In this document: one piece after another, positions 20,873 to 30,989 of the stretch
Layout: each line of letters opens with the position of its first letter
How positions within the stretch are numbered: the stretch's first letter is position 1
Source: Vitrella brassicaformis
Lineage: Eukaryota > Sar > Vitrellaceae
Direction of reading: 5' to 3'
Length of the DNA: 64,000 nucleotides
Assembly: GCA_001179505.1 (NCBI GenBank)
Contig: CDMY01000338.1
Span: 28,770-92,769 of the forward strand
Made by a program: the position numbers and the translations under genes
Notes under the pieces: model-generated
Database searches by the model: none
Told to the model about the DNA's origin: nothing
The model's input: only the letters and a program-made list of their open reading frames with translations

Positions 20873-22432
20873 ATGGCGCGGCTTCAGCTGAGCAGCTACG
20901 CATTGCACAGCAGCGGGGACCGTCACCGATTTCTCGACGAGATATGGCCGTTTCTCATCCGCAACGAGGCCTATCACACGCATACCATCTCAGTTCTGCA
21001 AGCAGCCGGGTGTCTTCCTCAGTCGCCTTTCTCGTCAGTGCCACTCCCATGCTTCGACAAAGACCCCTTTCGCCCACCCATCTCTTCATACGCCTTCGCC
21101 GACAGTGCCGCTGCATCCGGCGATGATTATGTAGAGGTGCTCTGCTACGCACTGGCAGCGGCAGCAGATGACCCCGCACAGCCAGCCTGGACGGCCGTGC
21201 GCTGCGTGGCTGTGGTCGCCGTGCCCCGCGATGAGTCAACGGGAGAGGCCAAGGTCGCATTCACGCCGCTCTATGCGAGCGCATCATCCCACGGAGATGC
21301 GGCGACCTTCACGCAGGCCGACCTGGATCAACCGGCGGTGGACTCAACTATTCAGCCTCTCATGGCCGCGGTGCAGGCGGTGATCAACGCTCATGCGTTT
21401 GAGAAGATCCGCATCAACGGCCCGGCGCCCATTGTGTCGGGCATCCACACGGGGTGTGAGGCGGCTGTGGGTGAGAAGGAGGGGTGGCTGGGTGGCCTGT
21501 ACGACAACACGGCGTGGATCAAGGACGGTGCCTTCAATGCATATGCGCTCGACCTGACCGACCTGCGCCGCACCCTCAGCGACCCTGATCTGTGGACAAA
21601 TGCGGTCGTCTCGCCCTCGCCGCTGCTTGGCGTCAACTTCACAGCCGCCGACCCGACGGTCCACCCGTCCCTCAAGGCCATGCAGCAGAAGGAGCCCATC
21701 GTCATCTACCAGTGGGATGGCAGTGACGGGTGTGTCACTCCCGAGACATCCACTGGCTCGCTGCCGTCGGTCAACAGCAACAGCGACAGCAGCGGCGACA
21801 GCAGTGGCCAGGACGACCCTTTCCAGCCCCCATTGCCCCCGTACCAGTTGGTCTTCCCGTCCCTCTCTCCGGAGTCGGTCGACCGCCACGTCAAGTGGGA
21901 GGAGCACTACATGAAGCATTGGGTGCAGAGCTACCCGTTTCTGGCCAAGTATGCCGTGGCCGACGTGCTTCGTCAGCGCATCACGGAGTCCTTGTCGAGC
22001 GGATCGATTCTCGTGCTGCAGCGAGGCGACGAGCAGCCGCTGTGTCGGTCCTTCTTCCGGATGTCTGAGGGTGGCGTGGCGGAGGTGGGGGGCATCATGA
22101 CCTGGCCGCAGTACCAGGGGAAGGGCTATGCCAAGGTCATCACTGCCGCACGTAAGCAGCCTGACACACAGGGGAGGAAGGCATGTCCTTTACTGTGTTG
22201 TTTGTGTGTGTGGCTGATTGACTGGTCTTCAGAAAGTCTCTTGGCTTTCAGTCGCGGGTTTCGTGTGTGTCGCCTCATGACAGAGGCCAGCAACGGTGCC
22301 AGCAACCACATCTACAGTGGCCTCGGCTACCGGTGCATAGGCAGACCCACCCATCTCGAGCTGTCGAGAAAGGGCACCCACGAGAACAGTGCAGAGGCGG
22401 ATGCAGCTTGCGCCTCCAAGCTGTGCAGGTGA
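20873..22432 (+). CDS. GNAT-family N-acetyltransferase
   Basis: Exons 20873-22151 and 22233-22432 join in phase for 492 residues. The start ATG 20873 has a favourable AAAAATGGCG context; the frame upstream has only GTG. The C-terminal third carries the GNAT acetyl-CoA core: AEVGGIMTWPQYQGKGYAKV is motif A, with the Q/RxxGxG/A loop written QYQGKGYA. After the intron come MTEASNGASNHIYSGLGY and GRPTHLEL (motif B, N-x-x-S-x-x-x-Y). The N-terminal 350 residues are not recognised and include an acidic Ser-rich linker with NSDSSGDSSG. The substrate is unknown. Confidence 0.85.
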   Translation: MARLQLSSYALHSSGDRHRFLDEIWPFLIRNEAYHTHTISVLQAAGCLPQSPFSSVPLPCFDKDPFRPPISSYAFADSAAASGDDYVEVLCYALAAAADDPAQPAWTAVRCVAVVAVPRDESTGEAKVAFTPLYASASSHGDAATFTQADLDQPAVDSTIQPLMAAVQAVINAHAFEKIRINGPAPIVSGIHTGCEAAVGEKEGWLGGLYDNTAWIKDGAFNAYALDLTDLRRTLSDPDLWTNAVVSPSPLLGVNFTAADPTVHPSLKAMQQKEPIVIYQWDGSDGCVTPETSTGSLPSVNSNSDSSGDSSGQDDPFQPPLPPYQLVFPSLSPESVDRHVKWEEHYMKHWVQSYPFLAKYAVADVLRQRITESLSSGSILVLQRGDEQPLCRSFFRMSEGGVAEVGGIMTWPQYQGKGYAKVITAARKQPDTQGRKACPLLCCLCVWLIDWSSESLLAFSRGFRVCRLMTEASNGASNHIYSGLGYRCIGRPTHLELSRKGTHENSAEADAACASKLCR

Positions 22433-24382
22433 TCATGAGACAGCCGTCGATCCGTGGATGGTGGTGGGGTGGTGGAAGTGGTGTTTTGTAGTCGTATTGG
22501 TTGTGGCGCGCCTTTAGAGCGCCTTTCAATTTTCGTGGCGGGGTGTTTTATTGTCCTTCCGGCTTGCCTCTGACTGGCGTTTTGGACTGGTTGACGATTT
22601 TCGCGGACACCCGGCACCCTCTGTGTGTGAGGGCTGCATGTTTGTCGGATCGGATAAGACGTGACTATACGCTACACAAGCGTTGATTCTGATCCAGCAG
22701 TCGCGTCTCTCTCTTACACGCACGCAGGTGTGTCTTTGTCTCCGCTGCACATGTCGCACCCACACCGTAGGAAAGAGACTAAGTAGCTCGTCCGTCTCTA
22801 AGTGCCGTGGATCATGTGCACACTGAGCCAGCCAAAAGAGAGCACCAACAGGCGATCGACGGTCACACAATGTGTCCTTATGTTGGTCAGCACACACACA
22901 CACACACACATACGCGCTCGACTCGTACGAACGAATCAACACAAACACCACCACGCGCCAGACACATGTCTCAGCCCGACAAAGAAAATCCACCCGACAC
23001 ACGCTGCCTGCAGCACGGAAGGCACACCACGACCGGCGATCGAAGTCCTCTTCCTGTACACACGCCCCTCTCCCCTCCCCCCCACCCCGACCTATGCGTG
23101 ACGGAAGAGACGCGGGACCATCGAGCAAAGCAGAAAAGAGCCATGAAGTCACAGGTGGAGGCCTGCCTGTCTGCCTGTGGGTGTGGTGTGGTGTAGTGCG
23201 GTGTGCAAAGACGCGAGAGCGATAGACACACAGACAGCGCATCCTCGGTTCGGGCAAAAACTCTCATCAGCCGTAGCCAACACCGATTCACCGACACACA
23301 CACACACACACACAGACTTAGACAGGGAGAGAAGAGGGGAAAGGCACACGCACGCAACGAAGGCCAGCCAACAACAGCGTTCGCCTTGCCCTCAATCGCA
23401 TTCGCGATGAGATGATTGCTGGTCGGCCACCCCATCCCGCTCGCCATCTAGGCATCCCCCTACCGACAAAAATGCGTGTAACCGAACGAACAGGGGGTGT
23501 CGCACCTCGCTGCCTGTCTGGTGTTCTCATCGACCGCTTCTCCTGTCTCATCTGTGTCCCGCCTGTGCCTGTCGCTCACCGCCCCGCACTCGGCCATGGT
23601 CACGAAGCATACTGCAGCCACTTGCCGTGGTGCAATGTGCTCCGTGACAAGGCCAAGGGCGAAGCAGAGAGGGGGCTGGTGCGGGGCATGAGACAGCGAA
23701 ACATGACCACAAAATGGAGGGGATTGAGAGAGATGAACGTCGCAGTTATGACAACAACGTGTATGGACTTGTTGTGTGTCGGCTGGTGGTACGTGTCTGC
23801 TGTCCTGTGTGCAGCCGGCCGGCCCTCCTTGAACCTGCTCGAGATGTGAGTGTCTGAACACATCTTCCGCAGATCCAAGCAGACACACTCACTCAGAACA
23901 TCAGGCACAACCACGCCCACTCACCAAAAGAAGCCACACAGCATAAATCCCTCGTTAGGAAACACAAGCCATTCATGGATGGATGGCTTTTCTGTCCGCT
24001 AGCTATGCCTTTCGTCTCGTGTCGTTTCGCTCATCTATCTGCCCCTCTGTCTGTCTGTCTTTCGTTCTTTCTACGGTCACCGTACGCACAGCAGACTATG
24101 TGTGTGCGGTGCGCATGTACGTGTGAGGGTAAAAACCCGCCCGCCCCTCTCATGGCATGGCGGCCAGCCAGCCCAGCCAGCCAGTGAGTCAAAATCGCCA
24201 TCCATCCCACCCCGCCCCACCCCACCTCTCTCTCTCCCTTGGCCATCCTCTGGTGCGGTGCAGCCGAAGAAAAATAGCGGGCGGGCACCATGACATCACA
24301 AACACGCACATCCAGACGTACACATTGTTGTCATTCGTCACATCACGCCACACCCCACACCCCGGGGGAGACACACCAAGTC
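22433..24382. other. Long spacer, repeats, no confident gene
   Basis: The first ~220 bp are G/T-rich, as in other plus-gene 3' flanks. From about 22.7 kb the plus strand is C/A-rich up to the minus-strand gene ending at 24383, with CA runs at 22892-22910 and 23297-23314 and CCCA repeats near 24210. An ORF at 23412-23849 is open but has no recognisable sequence or splice context. Confidence 0.5.
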
Positions 24383-25828
24383 TCATACGTCCCCGTGCGT
24401 CTTGCCCCTGCACTCCTCTCCCTCCCCCTCCCTCTCCCTCTCTGCAGCTACTACAGGCAATGCCCTCGACGCTTCCTCCTTCGCACTGCACTCGGTGATT
24501 GCCGGTGGAGACAAAGACGGTGACGATGGCGAGGATGGTGGCGATGACGCCGCTCTGTCCTTCTCCCCTTGCTTGTCAGCCGCAGGAGTGTCGGTGACGG
24601 CTCCCGCCGTCTGCAGCACCGTGATGGTGCTGACGTCCTTGTCCTCCCTCGCACCCACGGCTGCGGTGATGGGCCTGCCAGCCGGTGTCTCGATCTGGAT
24701 GGACTCGACGCGCGGCAGATGCAGAGAGGGGGTGGGAGGGGGAGAAGAGGGAGAGGGAGAGGGGGATGAGGGCGGTGTGTCTGAGGAGGTGGTGGCGGTG
24801 GTGGTTGTCTCGGCCTTGTTAGTGTCCTCTTGCTCGAGCTTGTTCATTGGCGAGAGGCACGACAGCAGGATGGACCAGCAGAAGCTCACACTCGCCGCGA
24901 AGGCAATCCGAAACTGTCAGCAAGGCAAGACCCACACACAAACAAACAGAGAGGGATGTCTGGCTGTCAGAGGTGGCCAGGCAGGCGCAGGTGAGTGAGT
25001 GCCTGCCAGACCAGACCAGACCAGACCTGCATGGGCATGAGTGGTCCGAAGTTGATGAAGTTGGCGGGGATCCATATCATGGCGTAGCGCGGAATCACAC
25101 CCCCAATCTCATCACAGTACATTTGCACGCCCTAACAAGCCGCACACGCACTCGCAGATGCACGTGCAGAGAGTGTCCTTTCGTTCGTGCTCGCTCGTGT
25201 CGGCTGTTCTGTTGAATGGTTGGTGTGTTGTTGTGTTGTGTTGTGTTGTGTTGCGTAGCGTAGCGTACGTCTGTGACAGATTTGCCATTGAGGACGGCCT
25301 TGAAGAGGTAGTAGTTGGGCATGTACAGCAAAGGAATGTACACAAAACACTCTGACATGACAACACAACACAACACACACACAGAGGTGGCCAGCACTCA
25401 CGTGAGGTTGAGTCTGTCTGTCTGGCTGTCTGTCAGTGTGGTGTCACCCCTTCTCGACTCGACTCACCGGTGAGTGTCTTCTTGAGTGCGTTGACCAGAG
25501 TGGTCGACGTGCCGTACATACGCGTGAACACCACATTGTACGCCCTGCACTCACACACACACACACACACATGCCCTCCCTCCCTCTGAGTGATCCCTCC
25601 CTCCAGGCAGGCATCCTTCCTGACTGACCAGTGCTGTATAGCGCCCGTCTGCACGGCTCCCCACAGAGTGAACTTGAGGTTCCTGCCGACGTCGAATTTG
25701 TCGTTTTTCTCGACGACCATCTGCGCGAGGCAGTCGCTGGCCGAGGCCTTGATGGCGCAGGTGCAGAAGGCCATCACGTACGGGTGCTTGTCGTAGTTCC
25801 GCTTGTACCAGCCGAAAAAGCCCCTCAT
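24383..25828 (-). CDS. Mpv17/PMP22 family membrane protein
   Basis: Five exons join in phase: 25629-25828, 25468-25544, 25269-25351, 25027-25131 and 24383-24913, giving 331 residues. The frame is open upstream but has no ATG before 25828, so a further 5' exon is possible. The family signature runs in order: WYKRNYDKHPYVMAFCTCAI, SDCLAQ, VGRNLKFTLWGAV, IPANFINFGPLMPMQFRIAF, SFCWSILLSCLSP. Four hydrophobic segments fit the Mpv17/PMP22 fold of peroxisomal or mitochondrial inner-membrane channels. It has an unusual ~140-residue hydrophilic C-terminal tail rich in Ser, Pro, Thr and Glu that ordinary family members lack. No plus-strand partner was recognised on its 5' side. Confidence 0.85.
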
Positions 25829-27585
25829 CGTATCGTGGGTGGCGGGAGGGGGGTGGGAGGGAGGGGGGGAGGGGCAGACAGACGTGCAAGCGGGCCGATC
25901 GGCCTGTTCGGCTGCCCTTAGATGCTCACTCGACTGCAGTGATTGCTTTGCCTGCGCCGAAGGCAGTGATTGGGGAGGGAAGGATGTCGCGAAGCGTCGA
26001 GAACCGGCTCGCAACAAGTGTTTTTTCGCACCCTAACTCGTCGGGCGACGGTTCTTTCAAATCAACGCGTATGTGCGTGTGTGTGTGGACAAATGCATGA
26101 TGAGTGCATGGCAGTGTCTGCGGCCTCTGCAGCCAATGGATACAGTGACCAACCCGACGCATGTCTCTCGTTAACACACGGTTGCTGATGTGACTGACGC
26201 ACACATGGCATGATACTGTCTGTCTGTCTACCCTGTTCGTTCTACACGCACCCATCCCCCCACCCCAACAGGCACAACAAGCACACACGCACGATGATGG
26301 ATGGCCGGGCCCATAAAGGACTTTGCAAATCACATCTAGTAAAACACCCGCACGCACATGTGCAACGTCACGCGCTCGGCAGGCAGGCAGGCAGGCAGGC
26401 AGGCAAATCAATCAATCCCCCCCGCCCATCGACACACACACACACACACACACCACACACACACACAGACACACATACAACGCACAGATGAAGCAGTCCC
26501 ACCAGGTGAGCCGGCCGGCCGATCGGCCTGTGTGAGTCGGCACACACGCATCCGGCCGGCCGGCCGGCAGGCACGCCGCAGCCAAGAAATGATAAGCACA
26601 CTGTCTGTCTTACGCACCTACCTACGCGTGCGTACCAACGATTGGTAATACGAAAAAATGAATGGCTGGCTGGCTGGCTGGCTGTACAAGAAGAGATTCG
26701 TGGAGGATGGCTGGCTTGGCTGGATGGATAAGTGGATGGATAAGTGGATTGGATGGGTGTGGTTTGGTGAGTGTATTGTGTGTGTGAGAGTCTGTGGCCT
26801 CGCGTCGCGTGTGACTCGACTGTTTGGGAAAATTGACACGCGTGAGATGGCGTACGAACGTCCACCCATCCGCTTTGGGAGAGATAGTGCTGCTGAGCTG
26901 AGCTGACATCATCTACGTCTGGCTGGCTGGCTGGCTGGCTGCATGGCTGCATGGCTGGCTGCACGCACACGATGGACGGATGGACGGATGGATGGATGGA
27001 TGGTACAACAAGACAGACGGAAAAACAGCCGTGACGAGCAACAGCCTGCCTGCGATTGGTAACTACGTAAGAAGGGCACCGCCCCGCCCCGCCCCGCCCA
27101 CATGCAATTTACTTGCGATAGATCGCTACGATTACTGCATCCACTCACTGTACAGAAGGGCAAATAACACACCAACCAACCAACCAAAAGCAAGACACAC
27201 CGAACGAACATCCACCCCACCTGTACACTAAGTACAACACCCAACACACAACACACAACGAAGCCAATGCATGCACTATAATGTACAAAAAGACCAAAAC
27301 ACACCGAACGAACGAACGAACGAACCGACCAGCCCAACCTAACCCAGCGGGCGACACCCACCCAACCACGCACGCAAACCGTAAACAAAACCCAACTGGC
27401 TGACAACACACACAAACCGAAAAACCGACCCTCACCCCAACCGACCCTCAACCGACCATCCGCCACACCAACAGGCAAGCTAACCTCTCTTTCTATACAC
27501 TCACTTCCACGTGGACCCACACACAACCCAACCCAACCCAACCCGCCGAATGAATGCATTGGGTCTGTCTGTCTGTCTACTTTCT
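25829..27585. other. Long repeat-rich spacer with strand-composition blocks
   Basis: The plus strand is C/A-rich at about 26.2-26.5 kb (AGGC repeat 26378-26404, CA run 26430-26470) and G/C-palindromic at 26510-26570 (CCGGCCGGCC). It is G/T-rich at 26.65-27.0 kb (GGCT runs 26660-26682 and 26920-26940, GGAT run 26985-27003), then strongly G-poor from 27.06 to 27.58 kb (AACC, CGAA runs). No gene was recognised; ORFs here are repeat translations. Confidence 0.6.
26378..26404 (+). repeat. (GGCA)n microsatellite
   Basis: About six GGCA units lie in the 25.8-27.6 kb spacer. Confidence 0.85.
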
Positions 27586-28062
27586 TTACTTGCCCTTGAG
27601 GTGCCGAACGCGTGACGTTTTCTTGGCCTGCACGCACTGGCCCGTCTTGTCGTCGTACACAAAGTGCTTGGGGCAGCTGCGCTTGGGTTTGGCCGTGTCG
27701 ACCCGCTGACACCTCGCGCCCTTCTCGTCGCCCTCCACCGGAGAGTAGTTCTTGGGGCAGTAGGTCTCTTTCGCCTCATACGCCTTGCCCTCACACATAC
27801 TGCAGACAGACAGACACACAAAGAAGAGACAGCCACGCGGGCATTGGAGTGAGTGACTGAGTGAGGGTGTGTTCGTGTGTTCGTGGGCGGGGAGCGAGGG
27901 AGGGAGAGGGTGCGGTACCTACCCAGTGTTTCGGTTGTATGTCGTGTCGTCCGAGCATTGCCGTGCAGGCCCCTGGTAGACGTCGGTGACGCACTCGCCG
28001 TTGATGAGGTAATACTTGGGCGGACAGTATCGCGTGGGCGGCACCTGCTGCGTCTGATGAAC

Positions 28063-28093
<31 letters not shown>

Positions 28094-30029
28094 AAAGCGA
28101 CACACACCGAGGTAAATGGTGTTTGTGCTTGCATGCTACGCGTGTGAATGTCCGTGAGTTAGTTACCTTTTCGCACATGTTGTCTTTGTACTCGTAGGAC
28201 TTGGGGCACAGCAGCTTCGGCTGCCCTTGGAGCTCCTGCACACACCGGTCCTTCTCGAGGTCATACTCTGCACCAACACACCACACCAACAACACTTGAG
28301 GGGACTGGACTGCCGAAAAGGCCAACGGCCGATCTCACTCACTCACCAGGTGGGCAGTCGTAGTCGGGCCTGGCCTCGACGTACTTAATGCACACAGTAC
28401 CGTCTTCGCTGAGAATGGTGCCCTTGGGACACCTGGGCTCCTCGTTGGCCTCTCTCACCCTCTCGCACACACCATTTCGCAGCGTGTACCTGACCAAACA
28501 GAGTGAACACAACACAACACATTACGGAAGGAACAACAGACACTGATAGATGCAGCAGAGATTGGGGCAGTACGCCCCTCCCTCCCTCTCTCTCTCTCTC
28601 TCTCTCTCTTCATGTGTGTGTCGCATACCCTTCAGGGCATTTCTGCGTGACGTTTGCCGTCCTCATTCGCACGCACGTGTTGTTGACCACCTCGTAGTCG
28701 GGCGGGCAAGTGAACTGAGGCAAGACCTCTTCCTCTTTCTCACACGGGGGAGGGCTGCCGTCCTGCAATCCACAACACACACACATACACCACACAGCAC
28801 ACACACATTTTCGAGCCCGTCTGTTTGCTGACGCACTCACTGACGCACTCACCGAGCAGACAGTCTCTGGCGGTTCGGTCATGATTTGGCAGACCGACTT
28901 CTCGCAGTTGCCTGTCTGATTGTTGTAGGTGTACGCTGCGGGGCACTTGATGACCTCGTCCAGGATCTCCTCCTTCTTGCACACCCCGTCGACCAGCTCC
29001 CCGTCGTCGCACGAGGCCGTGGCCACCAGCTGGTCCTCCTGCACACACTCGTCGTTCCTGCAGGAATGAAACAATGAAACGAACCAGCCAAAACACACAC
29101 ACACACACACACATAGGAGAGATCTATCGGTCACATGCCGTCCTGTCTGTCCTTGCAACGTACGCGGTGTATTCATAGCCCTCGGGACACTCCTTCTCAG
29201 TGTCGGTCTGCTCCAGTGCCACACAAGTGCCGTTCCGCCGCTCATAGCCGTCGGGACAGACCCCCTCAGCAGGGCCCGCCACCTGCTTGACGCATACCCC
29301 ATCGGCGTGGTCGCCCTTCTTGTGATGCTTCGGAGCCGCCACCACGTGCTTCTTGTGGTGCGTCTTCGGCGGCGTCACCTCTTTCTTGTGATGCTTCTCG
29401 GGCGCGGGAGCCGTCTTCTTGTGGTGCTTCGGGGGCGGGCTCTTCTTGGGCGGGGGCTCTTTCTTGGCTTGCAGCTGGCGAGTGTGCTTCTTGTGTCGGT
29501 GGGGCTGGAAGTCGTAACCGTCGGGGCATGACGGCGTGGGGTCCTCATACTTCTTGCGCACACACACACCTGGCACGCGACACACAGAAGAATCAATTGA
29601 TGGGAGCATGCTTGCAGACCAGACCGGGGCATGGCATGGTGACCGACCGTTTCTGTAGGTGCCTTCGTCGCACTCCTCCTTCGGATGCAGCTGCATCACC
29701 CTGATGCAGGTCATCTCACCGGGCTTCTTCTCGTACCCCTTCGGGCACCTCATCTGTACAAGGAATGCACCAAACCCATGCATGGATGTGTGTGGTTCTT
29801 GCCTGCCTCAGGGGAGGGGTGTCTAGTCTACCTGGGGGTCCGCCCTCTTGGTGGTGACGCACTTGCCGTCGAACTTCTCGGTGCCGTCGGGGCAGTCGAC
29901 GTCGGGCGGGTGCGATATCACCTTCACACACTGACGCTTGTTGCTGCTGTCCGGTTTGTAGCCTGTGTATGACACACACACACACAGACAGAGGCACAGA
30001 AAGGGATCTGCAGATGTGGCCCAATCTGA

Positions 30030-30063
<34 letters not shown>

Positions 30064-30186
30064 ATGTGTGTGTGTGTGTGTCGCGTACCACTTGGACATC
30101 GCACCTCTGCAGGAGCGTACTCAACCTGCGTGTGTCCATGGAGCAATCACACACACGAACGCCCCCCACCAATCCGATCATCAACC

Positions 30187-30219
<33 letters not shown>

Positions 30220-30506
30220 CGTGGCCCCATGCCCATGCGCACCTTTTCGCATTGCTTGCCAATCATCTCATAGCCCTTGGGACACTCATGCGTCGGCGCT
30301 GCTACTGTCGACCCTGCATGACATGACAGGATGAAAACCATCACAACACTGAGGCAGGCCCTCATGCATCCCTTCATCTCATCTTCTCGCGCACCTTTCT
30401 TGGTGCCCTGGGCCGCACCCCTGAAGCTCATCAGCGCCCACAGGAAGAATAAAAGACGGAGGTGGAACGGTAAAGCGAACGACGACGATGTCGATGAGGG
30501 CCTCAT
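27586..30506 (-). CDS. Oocyst-wall-protein-like, cysteine-rich secreted protein
   Basis: Twelve exons join in phase: 30395-30506, 30243-30313, 30089-30125, 29832-29962, 29648-29753, 29164-29569, 28853-29057, 28629-28762, 28347-28489, 28167-28267, 27923-28053 and 27586-27799. They give 596 residues. The start has a signal peptide (LRLLFFLWALMSFRGAAQ). The mature protein is a chain of CPxGY...C modules, for example HECPKGYEMIGKQCEK, VDCPDGTEKFDGKCV, VCPDGYERRNGTCVAL and LLCPKSYEYKDNMCEK. This spacing is that of apicomplexan oocyst wall proteins (COWP/OWP), whose modules cross-link by disulfides. Exon 6 carries an insertion of about 50 residues of repeated P-K-x-H-H-K-K, not part of that family. 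The introns often split modules after the CPxG glycine. It probably forms a resting-stage or sporangium wall. Confidence 0.85.
28065..28084 (+). repeat. (CA)n in intron of the wall-protein gene
   Basis: A CA run next to the acceptor of exon 11, read as GT on the gene's own strand. Most introns of this gene contain one. Confidence 0.8.
30034..30080 (+). repeat. (TA)n/(TG)n compound microsatellite in intron
   Basis: Seven or so TA units are followed by TG units, within the intron between the wall-protein exons at 29832-29962 and 30089-30125. Confidence 0.85.
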
Positions 30507-30989
30507 CGGACAGACGAGAGAGACAGATCAGTCACACACACAGATAGATAAAAACGACAGAAAGAATCAACTGCCTCAAGGCTGTGGCTTGGGTGTGGTG
30601 TATGCGATAGATGTGGGAGGTGCGATGCGATATCTGGTGCCAGGTGCGTGCGATGGTACGATAGGTACGAAACCTAAATGGTCTGGGCTCCCTCCTCCCC
30701 TCTGTTGGTTGCCGTGAGATCTCTCGCAAAGCAGTGGATCGCCGATCCACTGACTGAAAAGACGGGGTGTGTCTCTGCTGTTCTGGCCTTATTCGACGCG
30801 TGACTGTGCTGTCACCATCCCCAGAGTCCACTGCTATCCATAGCGGCTCGAAACTCGCCGAGACTCGGGACCGCCCAATCACCCCCACCCCGACAGAACT
30901 GCTGAAGAGTGACACAGGGTGTGATTGCACTGTTGCAGCACGCACTGGGTCCCCCTGCACACCGCCCACTCAGTGCATCTCCATCCTTT
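30507..30989. promoter_or_regulatory. Divergent promoter gap, wall protein / coiled-coil gene
   Basis: A gap of 483 bp separates two start codons facing away from each other, so it must hold both promoters. It contains the palindrome CAGTGGATCGCCGATCCACTG near 30731-30751. I see no clear TATA box. An in-frame ATG at 30909 could lengthen the plus gene. Confidence 0.45.

Noticed and set aside
23412-23849. A 145-codon plus-strand ORF in the spacer before the Mpv17 gene
   Set aside because: There is no recognisable sequence, no signal peptide and no introns in a genome where nearly all genes have them. The composition is like flanking spacer.
24400-24900. Plus-strand ORF over the Mpv17 tail
   Set aside because: Antisense to the last exon of the Mpv17 gene. 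The minus frame continues directly from the conserved domain.
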